The notes: a model not told the origin generated them from the letters alone. DNA of 20,500 nt from Micromonosporaceae bacterium (GCA_017354595.1 JAFMQQ010000007.1:1-20500), one strand, 5' to 3'; positions 1 through 6,648 are shown, counted from the first letter of the stretch. Program-made: numbers and translations.

Positions 1-1263
1 CTTCGGTGCGCCGGTCAACGTGCCCGCCGGGAAACACGCGCGAACCGCATCGAAGGCCGTCTTCCCGTCGGCCAGCTCGCCGGTGACCGTGGACACGATG
101 TGCATGACGTGGCTGTAGCGCTCGATGGTGAAGAAGTCGACCACGTGCACAGTGCCGGGCTTGCACACGCGGCCCAGGTCGTTGCGGCCCAGGTCGACGA
201 GCATCACGTGCTCGGCCCGCTCCTTCGGGTCGGCGAGCAGCTCGGTGGCGAGCCGGCCGTCCTCCTCCGGCGTGGCGCCGCGCCAGCGGGTACCGGCGAT
301 CGGGTGCAGCAGCGCCCGCCGCCCGGTCACCTTCAGGTGCGCCTCCGGCGAGGAGCCGACCACGTCGAAGCCGTCGAAGCGCAGGAAGTACATGTACGGG
401 CTGGGATTGGTGGTGCGCAGTACCCGGTAGATGTCCAACGGATCGGCCTCGGTCGGGCGTTCGAAGCGCTGGGCGACGACGATCTGGAAGCACTCGCCGT
501 CCCGGATCGCCTCCTTCGCCGAGTCGACCGCCTTCTGGTGCAGGCCCAGTGGTGTCCTGGAGGCGACCGTACCCGCACCCGGAAACTCCACTGTGGACAC
601 CATCGGCGGGGTGGGCCGGGACAGGGCGGTGGTCATCGCGTCGAGCCGGCCGATCGCCTGGTGGTACGCCGCACTGGCGGCCAGCGCGTCCGCGCCCTCA
701 GGCAGGATCGCGTTCGCCACCAGCAGCGCCGAGCCGGTGTAGTGGTCCAGCACGACCAGGTCGGTGGCGAGGACCATCCCCAGCTCCGGTACCCGCAGGT
801 CGTCCTCGGCGAGGCTGGGCAGGCGCTCGAAGCGGCGCACGATGTCGTAGGAGAGGAAGCCGACCAGGCCACCGGAGAGCGGCGGCAGGTCCTCGCCGGT
901 GGCGGGGATACCCGAACTGGCGAGTGCGGCGACCGTCTGGCGCAGCACCTCGACCGGGTCCCCCTCGCGCGGTACCCCGTCCGGCGGGGTACCCAGCCAC
1001 ACGGCCGTACCGTCCTTCTCGACCAGGGTCGCCGCGCTGCGTACGCCGACGAAGGAGTAGCGGGACCAGGCCGTACCGCCGGAGGCGGAGCCCTGCTCGG
1101 CGGACTCCAGCAGGAACGTGCCTGGACCGCCGGCCAACTTGCGGTAGACGCCGACCGGTGTCTCGCCGTCGGCGAGCAGTCGCCGCGTCACCGGTACCAC
1201 CCGGTGCAGGCGGGCCAGTTCGTGGAAGGTCGGTTCGTCCGGGGTCACGATGCCGGTGGTCAC
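1..1263 (-). CDS. trpE: Anthranilate synthase component I (partial, C-terminus cut by window edge)
   Basis: TrpE converts chorismate plus ammonia (from the TrpG glutaminase) to anthranilate, the first step of tryptophan synthesis, in the cytoplasm. The 421 codons present start at a GTG that overlaps the hisI stop (GTGA), so translation is probably coupled. Residues 51-54 read LLES, the conserved N-terminal element of the tryptophan feedback site. The chorismate-binding domain carries NPSPYMYFL, SSPEAHLKV, PIAGTRWRG, LVDLGRNDLGRV, YSHVMHIVS and, at the very edge, FPAGTLTGAPK, all standard TrpE/PabB/MenF core motifs. The LLES element and the hisI neighbour favour TrpE over PabB. Family members are about 500-520 residues, so roughly 90-100 residues are missing beyond position 1. 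I see no frameshift in the visible part. Confidence 0.96.
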   Translation of the reverse strand, partial: MTTGIVTPDEPTFHELARLHRVVPVTRRLLADGETPVGVYRKLAGGPGTFLLESAEQGSASGGTAWSRYSFVGVRSAATLVEKDGTAVWLGTPPDGVPREGDPVEVLRQTVAALASSGIPATGEDLPPLSGGLVGFLSYDIVRRFERLPSLAEDDLRVPELGMVLATDLVVLDHYTGSALLVANAILPEGADALAASAAYHQAIGRLDAMTTALSRPTPPMVSTVEFPGAGTVASRTPLGLHQKAVDSAKEAIRDGECFQIVVAQRFERPTEADPLDIYRVLRTTNPSPYMYFLRFDGFDVVGSSPEAHLKVTGRRALLHPIAGTRWRGATPEEDGRLATELLADPKERAEHVMLVDLGRNDLGRVCKPGTVHVVDFFTIERYSHVMHIVSTVTGELADGKTAFDAVRACFPAGTLTGAPK

Positions 1264-1613
1264 TGGTCCTTCTCCTCGAAGATCACGTTCGTGAAGCAGG
1301 TACGCGCACCGGTGTGGCACGCCGCCCCCACCTGCTCCACCCTCACCAGCAGAGCGTCGCCGTCGCAGTCGAGCGCAACCGAGCGCACGTACTGGTGGTG
1401 TCCGGAGGTCTCGCCCTTGACCCAGTACCGCCGCCTGCTGCGGGACCAGTACGTTGCCCGGCCGGTGGCGATGGTCCGGCGCAACGCCTCCTCGTCCATC
1501 CAGGCCAGCATCAGCACCTCGCCCGTGTCGTGCTGCTGCACGATCGCCGCGACCAGACCGGCCGGGTCGCGGGCGAGCCGGGCGGCGATCTGCGGATCAA
1601 GCGCTGCGGTCAC
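1260..1613 (-). CDS. hisI: Phosphoribosyl-AMP cyclohydrolase
   Basis: HisI opens the adenine ring of phosphoribosyl-AMP to give ProFAR, the third step of histidine synthesis, in the cytoplasm. The 117-residue protein is the normal length for the stand-alone enzyme. It has TYWSRSR and WVKGETSGH (about 54-71), the metal-binding D82-x-D84-x-D86 run, and three cysteines at 83, 99 and 106. The 16- and 7-residue spacings match the zinc ligands of the family. An open frame continues upstream to 1727, but the GTG at 1613 is chosen because GGAGGGGG lies 5-9 nt before it and because homology begins just after it. It overlaps trpE by 4 nt. No other his gene is in the window; hisF would be expected upstream in many actinomycetes, but a different gene lies there. 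Confidence 0.95.
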   Translation of the reverse strand: MTAALDPQIAARLARDPAGLVAAIVQQHDTGEVLMLAWMDEEALRRTIATGRATYWSRSRRRYWVKGETSGHHQYVRSVALDCDGDALLVRVEQVGAACHTGARTCFTNVIFEEKDQ

Positions 1614-2030
1614 CCCGTCCCCCTCCGCATTGCGGCTGCCTTCCGCGCCCGATTCTTCCCTACCCGGGCGGCTTCCCGCCAACAGGTACCGCCCATCGCG
1701 GATCCTTCGCCCGGCGCTGCGCGGCACCCGGATTGCGTGGACATATCAATCGGATTGAGGGGGTGTGCCTGTGGACACAAGGGGGTACGGTGATCCTTGC
1801 ATCGCCGCGGTACATCTGGGCGATCGCTCACTCCCCTGCACGTTCTCGGGTTCCCGCATCCGACGCGGTCGTCCGGTCGGCTCGCCGTACCGGGTCTACC
1901 GCTGCGGCCAGTGTCGCCTACCCGTGTGAAGGGGTGTGGGAGGCTCCCACCACTCCCCGCTGCGAGCCCCTTAGACAGCCCTGTCTCCGGTGGTTGCGCC
2001 GGCCGCCGGACGAAGCGGACGGAGGACGAC
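1614..2030. promoter_or_regulatory. Divergent intergenic region between hisI and the acidic repeat protein
   Basis: This 417-bp non-coding stretch must hold the promoters of both flanking transcripts. I cannot assign a convincing -35/-10 pair on either strand. The only AT-rich island is around 1741-1757 (ACATATCAATCGGATTG), which contains the odd palindrome CAATC-G-GATTG (1747-1757) and on the minus strand offers TGATATG as a weak -10. Closer to the plus-strand gene are two inverted repeats: GTGGGAG-G-CTCCCAC (1936-1950) and AGACAG-CC-CTGTCT (1973-1986). The acidic gene has a clear Shine-Dalgarno GGAGGACGAC just before its ATG. The frame upstream of 2031 stays open to a TTG at 1797, but its basic Arg/Pro-rich translation is unlike the protein that follows. 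Confidence 0.5.
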
Positions 2031-3797
2031 ATGCAGGCGAACATCGAGCGGGCGGAGGGCGGGGGTACTCCGGATCCCGCCGTGGTGCCCGAGGCGCGGT
2101 CGCCGATTGAGGAGTCCACCACCGAGTTGCCGGTGGTGAAGCTGGTCGATGACGTGAGGTCGGAGGAGACGATCGACATTTCCGCGGCTGCGGCGGCCGA
2201 TCCTGGCGCGCCCGAATCAGCAGTGGCCGTCGAGGCTGTGGCGGAGCCGGCCGTGGCCGTTGAGACGGCTGATGAGACCGAACCCGTCGCCGAGGCCGAG
2301 GCCGGGGTCGAACCCGAGAGCGAGGCCGTCGCCGAACCCGAGCTGGCGGTTGAGGAGATCGCCGAGGCCGAGCCGGCAACCGATGCGAATCCGATCGCAG
2401 AAGCTGAAGCGGTCATTGACGCCGAGCCGGCCACCGACGTCACCGGGCCCGCGTCGGCCGAGGCGCCTGTTGCCCAAGCCGAGGTTGCTGCCGAAGCCGA
2501 GGCCGAGGCTCTTGCCGAGGCCGAACCAGTGGCCGAGGCCGAGGCTCTTGCCGAGGCCGAACCAGTGGCCGAGGCCGAGGCTCTTGCCGAGGCCGTGGCC
2601 GAACCCGAGGCCGAAGCCGAAGCCGAGGCCGAACCCGAAGCCGTGGCCGAACCCGAGGCTCTCGCCGAGGCAGAGCTCGAGACAACGGAGGCCGAGCCAG
2701 CAGCGGAGATCGTCGTCGACACCGCACCGGCCGAGGCACAGGTCGAGGCCGAACCGGTCGGCGATGTCGAAGCCGAAGCAGACGAGCCGATCCTTGCCGC
2801 CGAATCCGCCGCCGACGCGACTGTCGAAGCGATCGAGCCGGAACCGGTTCTCGACGTCGAACCGGTGGCAGAGGTTGTTGCGGAGGCGGAGGGCGAGCCT
2901 GAGGTAGCGGAGTCCGAAGTGGACGCCGAGCCCGAGCCGGCCGCCGAGGTCCCGGAGGAACCGATCGCCGAGGCGGCGCCGCCCGCCGCGGAGGGAGCCG
3001 ACGCCGAGGTCGTCGCCGGGGCGGAGGCGGTTGTCGAACCCGAGACGACCGCAGACGAGCTGCCCGACACGACGGAGACCATCGCTGAGGTGGAGCCTTT
3101 CACCGCCGAGCCGGAACCAGCGGCCGACGCCGAACCGATGGCAGAGGTTGTTGCGGAGGCGGAGAGCGAGCCTGAGGTAGCGGAGTCCGAAGTGGACGTC
3201 GAGCCCGAGCCGGCCACTGAGGTGCCGGAGGAACCGATCGCCGAGGCGGCGGAACCGGTGGCCGAGCAGGCCGAGGCCGAGGTGGACCCGGCCGCGGCTG
3301 CGGCCGCCGTTGCCGCCGCGGAGGAGATCGTCGCGGACGCGATCGCGACCGCCGAGGCCGAAGCGACCGAAACCGAAGCCACCGAAACCGAAACGAGCGA
3401 AGCCGGAGCGGTCGAGGCCGAAGCGACGCAGGCCGATGCCGCCGAGACTGAGCCGGTCGCGACCGCCGACACCACGCCATCCGTCGAGTCGGTGATCCTG
3501 GCGCTGCGCCCAGGCGACCTCACGCAGACCGCAATCGCCCTCTGGCAACCGGATACCGCCGAAGCATTCCGTCAGCACCTGCGCGAGGTCCAGGCGCAGT
3601 TCGTCGACGACCCGCAGGCAGCGGTATCGCAGGCGCAGGCTCTGGTCGCGGATGCGGTCCGTGCCCTCGCCGAAAGCCTGCTCGCCGAGCAGATCCAGCT
3701 GGATCCGCGGGAACATATCGATAACCCGGACACCGAGTCGCTGCGCATCGCACTGCGCAAGTACAAGGACTTCCTCGAGCGGGTACTCGCCCTTTAG
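2031..3797 (+). CDS. Acidic Ala/Glu/Pro repeat protein with conserved actinobacterial C-terminal domain
   Basis: The 588-residue protein starts at ATG 2031 behind GGAGGACGAC. About residues 60-490 are almost wholly Ala, Glu, Val, Pro, Asp and Thr, with no Cys and almost no Lys or Trp. This part should be highly negatively charged and disordered. It is built from short AEPE/AEAE units, a 12-residue tandem repeat (159-188) and a longer duplication (276-316 and 367-407). The last 76 residues (513-588) are different and helical: FRQHLREVQAQFVDDP, AVSQAQALVADAVRALAE, then ESLRIALRKYKDFLERVL. From memory, this FVDDP...LRxALxxYxxFxxRLL pattern ends many uncharacterised actinobacterial proteins. No signal peptide or membrane segment is seen, so it is probably cytoplasmic. 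Function unknown. A scaffold, a DNA mimic or a cation-binding role are only guesses. Confidence 0.85.
   Translation: MQANIERAEGGGTPDPAVVPEARSPIEESTTELPVVKLVDDVRSEETIDISAAAAADPGAPESAVAVEAVAEPAVAVETADETEPVAEAEAGVEPESEAVAEPELAVEEIAEAEPATDANPIAEAEAVIDAEPATDVTGPASAEAPVAQAEVAAEAEAEALAEAEPVAEAEALAEAEPVAEAEALAEAVAEPEAEAEAEAEPEAVAEPEALAEAELETTEAEPAAEIVVDTAPAEAQVEAEPVGDVEAEADEPILAAESAADATVEAIEPEPVLDVEPVAEVVAEAEGEPEVAESEVDAEPEPAAEVPEEPIAEAAPPAAEGADAEVVAGAEAVVEPETTADELPDTTETIAEVEPFTAEPEPAADAEPMAEVVAEAESEPEVAESEVDVEPEPATEVPEEPIAEAAEPVAEQAEAEVDPAAAAAAVAAAEEIVADAIATAEAEATETEATETETSEAGAVEAEATQADAAETEPVATADTTPSVESVILALRPGDLTQTAIALWQPDTAEAFRQHLREVQAQFVDDPQAAVSQAQALVADAVRALAESLLAEQIQLDPREHIDNPDTESLRIALRKYKDFLERVLAL
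2505..2594 (+). repeat. 36-bp in-frame tandem repeat
   Basis: Two identical 36-bp units (2505-2540 and 2541-2576) encode EALAEAEPVAEA, and a third copy is identical for its first 18 bp (2577-2594) before diverging. The lack of any synonymous difference suggests recent slippage or unequal exchange within the acidic repeat region. Confidence 0.95.
2856..3250 (+). repeat. Long imperfect direct repeat, copies 2856-2977 and 3129-3250
   Basis: Two 122-bp segments exactly 273 bp (91 codons) apart are nearly identical at the DNA level, including the shared words GGCAGAGGTTGTTGCGGAGG and CCTGAGGTAGCGGAGTCCG. They encode AEVVAEAE[GS]EPEVAESEVD[AV]EPEP. The intervening about 150 bp is less alike, so a segment of about 273 bp may have been duplicated and then partly diverged. 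Confidence 0.92.
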
Positions 3798-3808
3798 CAC
3801 CACCTCTG

Positions 3809-3856
3809 GTACGGCGCGCAGCCGGTGGACTCGTCCCCACCAGCCGCGCGCCGTAC
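3809..3856. terminator. Bidirectional hairpin terminator
   Basis: Perfect 11-bp arms GTACGGCGCGC (3809-3819) and GCGCGCCGTAC (3846-3856) enclose an AGCC/AGCC internal section (two pairs and two A-C mismatches), then GGTGG (3824-3828) pairing with CCACC (3837-3841) and an 8-nt loop. It fills the 64-bp gap between two convergent genes. There is no T-tract, which is usual in actinomycetes. Confidence 0.85.
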
Positions 3857-3861
3857 GCAGT

Positions 3862-4254
3862 TCAGCGAGCGATGACGGCCTCCCGCTCCTGCCCCGCCTC
3901 GGCCTCCCGGTAAATCTTGATCTTGTACTCGATCGCCTCCAGATCGCGGTACAGGTCGGCGATGCGCCCCAGTACCCGCTCCCGGTGCTGCTCGAAGAGC
4001 TCCAGCCGCGCGCCGACCGTCTCGTCGCCCTGCCGGGACAGTTCTGCGTAGCGGCGCATGTCGCGCACTGGCATCCCGGTGCCCCGCAGCCTGGTCAACA
4101 GCACCAGCCAGTCCAGGTCCGCCTCGCTGTACCGCCGCCGGCCGGCGCTGTCCCGGCCGACCGGCGACAGTAGCCCTTCCTGCTCGTACCAGCGCAGTGT
4201 GTGTACCGACAGACCGACCTTCGCGGCCGCTTCACCTACGGACAACCCACCCAT
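3862..4254 (-). CDS. MerR-family transcriptional regulator
   Basis: The 130-residue DNA-binding protein has the MerR winged helix-turn-helix at about residues 3-72 (SVGEAAAKVGLSVHTLRWYEQEGLL, then RRYSEADLDWLVLLTRLRGTGMPVRDMRRYA). A helical dimerisation stretch follows (about 78-118) and there is almost no C-terminal effector domain. It has no cysteine, so metal or redox sensing like MerR, CueR or SoxR is unlikely. It resembles the small MerR proteins often found beside reductases. Here no such target gene is adjacent, so the only visible candidate target is its own promoter, which has the classic MerR layout with a 19-bp spacer. The ATG at 4254 lies 6 nt after that promoter's -10. An AGGAGG 12 nt upstream is part of the operator dyad and may not serve as a ribosome site. 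Confidence 0.93.
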   Translation of the reverse strand: MGGLSVGEAAAKVGLSVHTLRWYEQEGLLSPVGRDSAGRRRYSEADLDWLVLLTRLRGTGMPVRDMRRYAELSRQGDETVGARLELFEQHRERVLGRIADLYRDLEAIEYKIKIYREAEAGQEREAVIAR

Positions 4255-4291
4255 GGGTACAGCTTTCCTCCTAGAGTGTGCTCTAGGTCAA
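4255..4291 (-). promoter_or_regulatory. MerR-type promoter with operator dyad in a 19-bp spacer
   Basis: Read on the minus strand, TTGACC (4291-4286) is a -35. A 19-bp spacer and AAAGCT (4266-4261) as a weak -10 follow, and the ATG comes 6 nt later at 4254. An 18-bp dyad CCTAGAG-TGTG-CTCTAGG (4270-4287) fills the spacer. MerR activators bind just such dyads in overlong spacers, so autoregulation is the simplest reading. Confidence 0.65.
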
Positions 4292-4314
4292 GCCTGTTGC
4301 CGGGTGCTCTGGCC

Positions 4315-4348
4315 GTCCCCAGTGGACTGATGAGTGTCCACAGGGGAC
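4315..4348. repeat. Intergenic hairpin between MerR and ABC operon promoters
   Basis: GTCCCC-A-GTGGAC (4315-4327) and GTCCAC-A-GGGGAC (4336-4348) form two 6-bp stems separated by a single A-A mismatch, with an 8-nt loop TGATGAGT. It lies between the divergent MerR promoter and the ABC operon promoter. It could be an operator or a structural barrier; it is not obviously a terminator. Confidence 0.7.
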
Positions 4349-4396
4349 AACAGGCGCCAGCGGGCGGCAGCGGATCGTCGGTTACCCGTCACCAGG

Positions 4397-4438
4397 TTGA
4401 CCGCGTGCGAGGAATTCATCTAGCGTTGATTTCAACGC
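4397..4438 (+). promoter_or_regulatory. ABC-operon promoter with overlapping TetR-type operator
   Basis: TTGACC (4397-4402), an 18-bp spacer and TAGCGT (4421-4426) make a good housekeeping-type promoter. The perfect inverted repeat GCGTTGA-TT-TCAACGC (4423-4438) covers the -10 and the expected start site, where a repressor would block transcription. A TetR gene lies at the end of the gene set it drives. Confidence 0.72.
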
Positions 4439-4463
4439 CTGATGACTTTTCCGGGGAGGGGCG

Positions 4464-5240
4464 ATGGAGAAGACGGTCGAGGTACGTGACCTCGTGGTAC
4501 GGCGTGGCCGGCGCGAGGTTCTGCATGGCATCAGCGTGGCGGTACCGCCGGGCTGCGTGACAGGGCTGCTCGGCCCGAGCGGAAGTGGCAAGACCACCCT
4601 GATGCGCTGCCTGGTCGGGGTGCAGAAGTTCCAGTCCGGCACGGTCACCGTGCTCGGCCGGCCGGCGGGTACCCCCGAACTGCGCCACGCCGTCGGATAC
4701 CTCACCCAGAGCCCGAGCATCTACGCCGACCTCACCGTCCGGGAGAATGCCCGCTACTTCGCCTCGCTCTACAGCCTGTCGAACGCCGAGGCTGACCGGG
4801 CCGTACACGATGTCGGCCTGGCCGACGCCGCGCACCAACTGGTCAGCACCCTCTCCGGCGGGCAGCACAGCCGGGCCTCGCTCGCCTGCGCGCTGCTCGG
4901 CTCCCCGCGGCTGCTGGTGCTCGACGAACCGACCGTCGGCCAGGACCCGGTGCTGCGCGACGACCTGTGGCGCCAGTTCCACGAACTGGCGAAGGCGGGC
5001 ACGACGCTGCTGGTCTCCAGTCATGTGATGGACGAGGCGGCCCGGTGCGACCGGCTGCTGCTGATCCGCGATGGCGACCTGATCGCCGACGACACCCCGG
5101 ACGCGATCCGGACCGCGACCGGCACGAGCGACCTGGAAGAGGCGTTCCTGCGCCTGATCCGGGCGCGCGAGGCCGGGTCGGGCAAGGCCCAGCCGACCCA
5201 GGAGGGCAAGGCCCAGCCGACCCAGGAGAGGAGCAGCTGA
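4464..5240 (+). CDS. ABC-2-type exporter, ATP-binding subunit
   Basis: The 258-residue nucleotide-binding subunit powers export through the permease encoded next. It has Walker A GPSGSGKTT (37-45), Q-loop Q82 (YLTQSPSIYADLTVREN), signature LSGGQ (130-134), Walker B LLVLDEP (150-156) with the catalytic Glu, and H-loop H187 (SSH). It resembles the DrrA/NatA-like group, in which partners export drugs, lipids or small molecules; the substrate cannot be read from sequence. ATG 4464 has GGGGAGGGG just upstream. The stop overlaps the permease start by one base, so translation is likely coupled. The C-terminal tail is a duplicated 8-residue unit GKAQPTQE, created by a perfect 24-bp tandem duplication and absent from the family core. 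Confidence 0.95.
   Translation: MEKTVEVRDLVVRRGRREVLHGISVAVPPGCVTGLLGPSGSGKTTLMRCLVGVQKFQSGTVTVLGRPAGTPELRHAVGYLTQSPSIYADLTVRENARYFASLYSLSNAEADRAVHDVGLADAAHQLVSTLSGGQHSRASLACALLGSPRLLVLDEPTVGQDPVLRDDLWRQFHELAKAGTTLLVSSHVMDEAARCDRLLLIRDGDLIADDTPDAIRTATGTSDLEEAFLRLIRAREAGSGKAQPTQEGKAQPTQERSS
5181..5228 (+). repeat. Perfect 24-bp tandem duplication at the end of the ATPase gene
   Basis: Units 5181-5204 and 5205-5228 are identical and encode GKAQPTQE twice. Each ends in GGAG. The second copy runs into GAGGAGCAGCTG, which supplies the ribosome site of the permease gene. The duplication stays in frame and lengthens only the tail. Confidence 0.97.
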
Positions 5241-5977
5241 TGTCGCTGCGCATCACCGCCCGTACCGCCCGGCGCATCCTGCGCCAGCTCAGCCATGACC
5301 GCCGTACCGTCGCCATGCTGTTGGTCATCCCGGTGCTGCTGCTCACCCTGCTGCGCTACCTGTTCGACTCCCAGCCGCTGCTCTTCGACCGGATCGGCCT
5401 GATCATGCTGGGCGTCTTCCCGTTTATCGTGATGTTCCTGATCACCAGCGTGGCGATGCTGCGCGAGCGCACCAGCGGCACGCTGGAACGGCTGCTGACC
5501 ACCCCGCTGCACAAGCTGGACATGTTGCTCGGGTACGGGTTGGCGTTCGCGCTCGCGGCGGCGGTACAGGCCGTCGTTGTCGCCGGCGTCGCGTACTGGT
5601 TCCTCGGTCTGGACAGCGCCGGCAGCCCGTGGCTGGTCGGGCTGATCGCGATCGGCAACGCGGTGCTCGGCATGGCGCTGGGCCTGTTCTTCAGCGCCTT
5701 TGCCCGCAGCGAGTTCCAGGCGGTGCAGTTCATGCCGCTGATCGTGCTGCCGCAGGCGTTGCTGTGCGGGCTGTTCGTACCGCGCGAGTCAATGGTCGGC
5801 TGGCTGCAGGCGATCAGCCGGGCGATGCCGCTCACCTACGCGGTACAGGCGTTGACGGAAGTCGGGCAGCACGCCGACCCGACCAACCTGATGTGGCGCG
5901 ATCTCGGCATCATCTTCGGGCTCGCCATCGTGGCGCTGTTCCTCGGCGCGGCGACACTGCGCCGGCGTACCGGCTGA
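5240..5977 (+). CDS. ABC-2-type exporter, permease subunit
   Basis: The 245-residue integral membrane protein forms the pore of the exporter with the preceding ATPase. Six hydrophobic spans can be seen at about 24-41, 50-72, 97-120, 130-153, 160-180 and 217-238. The cytoplasmic loop after the second span reads RERTSGTLERLLTTPL, the hallmark of ABC-2 (DrrB/YadH-like) permeases that includes the coupling helix. LIVLPQALLCGLFVPRESM and a following LTYAVQAL are also typical. The start is ATG 5240, overlapping the ATPase stop as TGATG, with GAGAGGAGCAGCTG upstream. A longer frame exists upstream, but it is the antisense-free overlap of the ATPase gene and not part of this protein. The exported compound is unknown. 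Confidence 0.94.
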   Translation: MSLRITARTARRILRQLSHDRRTVAMLLVIPVLLLTLLRYLFDSQPLLFDRIGLIMLGVFPFIVMFLITSVAMLRERTSGTLERLLTTPLHKLDMLLGYGLAFALAAAVQAVVVAGVAYWFLGLDSAGSPWLVGLIAIGNAVLGMALGLFFSAFARSEFQAVQFMPLIVLPQALLCGLFVPRESMVGWLQAISRAMPLTYAVQALTEVGQHADPTNLMWRDLGIIFGLAIVALFLGAATLRRRTG

Positions 5978-5981
5978 CGGG

Positions 5982-5993
5982 TACTTTTGCCCG
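5982..5993 (+). promoter_or_regulatory. Probable leaderless -10 of the TetR gene
   Basis: TACTTT (5982-5987) fits TANNNT and is followed after 6 nt by the ATG. There is no Shine-Dalgarno before this start, so a transcript beginning at the ATG is plausible in addition to read-through from the operon. No clear -35 is seen. Confidence 0.5.
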
Positions 5994-6623
5994 ATGGCCC
6001 GGACCGGTCGGCGCCGGGGCAGCCCGGACACCCGAGAGGCGATCGTCAGCGCCGCGCGGGCGGTCTTCGCCGAGCACGGGTACGACGGCGCGGCGATCCG
6101 TGCGATCGCCGCACGGGCGGGTGTCGACCCGGCACTGGTACACCACTACTTCGGTACCAAGGAGAAGCTTTTCCTCGCCGTGGTCGCGGCTCCGTTCGAC
6201 CCCGGCGAGGTGCTGCCCCGGATCACCGGGCCGGGTACCGACGGCTTCGGTGAGCGACTGATCAGGGCGCTACTGGCCGTCTGGGAGGATCCGGTACGGG
6301 GGCCGGCCGCGCTGGCGCTGCTCCGCTCGGCCCTGCGCCACGACTGGTCGGCCCGGATGCTGCGCGAGTTCCTGACCAACCGGGTGCTGCGCCGGGGCAT
6401 GCAGTTGTTGGAGATCGACCCGGCCGAGGCGCCGTTGCGCGCCTCGCTGGTCGCCTCCCAGATCGTGGGCCTGGTCGGCATCAGGTACGCGCTGCGGATC
6501 GAGCCGCTGGCCAGCCTCCCGGTCGAGGTTGTGGTGGCGAACGTCGGGCCGACCATCCAGCGGTACGTCACCGGACCGCTCGTGGGTCGGGACGCGGTGG
6601 CCATAGCTGAGCATCTGCGATAG
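5994..6623 (+). CDS. TetR-family repressor of the ABC exporter operon
   Basis: The 209-residue regulator has an N-terminal TetR helix-turn-helix (about 13-60: TREAIVSAARAVFAEHGYDGAAIRAIAARAGVDPALVHHYFGTKEKLF) and an all-helical ligand and dimer domain. That domain has features of the TetR_C_17-like group (ALLRSALRHDWSARMLREFL, LRASLVASQIVGLVGIRYALRIEPLA). It begins 16 nt after the permease stop in the same direction. It probably binds the GCGTTGA-TT-TCAACGC palindrome over the operon promoter and is released by the exported compound or a relative. That link is inferred from position and symmetry only. The ATG lacks a Shine-Dalgarno and may be the 5' end of a leaderless mRNA. Confidence 0.93.
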   Translation: MARTGRRRGSPDTREAIVSAARAVFAEHGYDGAAIRAIAARAGVDPALVHHYFGTKEKLFLAVVAAPFDPGEVLPRITGPGTDGFGERLIRALLAVWEDPVRGPAALALLRSALRHDWSARMLREFLTNRVLRRGMQLLEIDPAEAPLRASLVASQIVGLVGIRYALRIEPLASLPVEVVVANVGPTIQRYVTGPLVGRDAVAIAEHLR

Positions 6624-6631
6624 CAACGCTG

Positions 6632-6648
6632 TTGCAAATCAGTTGCGA
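6632..6648 (+). promoter_or_regulatory. Candidate Nur (nickel uptake regulator) box
   Basis: TTGCAA-ATCAG-TTGCGA matches 11 of 12 fixed positions of the Streptomyces Nur box as I remember it (tTGCaa-N5-ttGCAA). It lies 56-72 nt upstream of the nickel/cobalt transporter start. TTGCAA could be a -35 with GAGACT (6656-6661) 18 bp downstream, so Nur-Ni binding would repress. An overlapping GCAAC-GCT-GTTGC (6623-6635) adds symmetry. Confidence 0.65.

Noticed and set aside
1610..3803. Two very long minus-strand open frames (637 and 528 codons) opposite the acidic protein gene
   Set aside because: They are antisense images of GCC/GAG-rich repeats, which leave the reverse frames free of stops. Their translations are Ala/Ser- or Gly/Leu/Arg-only low complexity, lack ribosome sites and have no recognisable domain.
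3862..4254. Metal- or redox-sensing role for the MerR protein
   Set aside because: It has no cysteine and no C-terminal metal loop.
6632..6634. TTG 6632 as the NiCoT start codon
   Set aside because: It lies inside the candidate operator and has no ribosome site, whereas GTG 6704 has GAGGGAGG and fits the family N-terminus.
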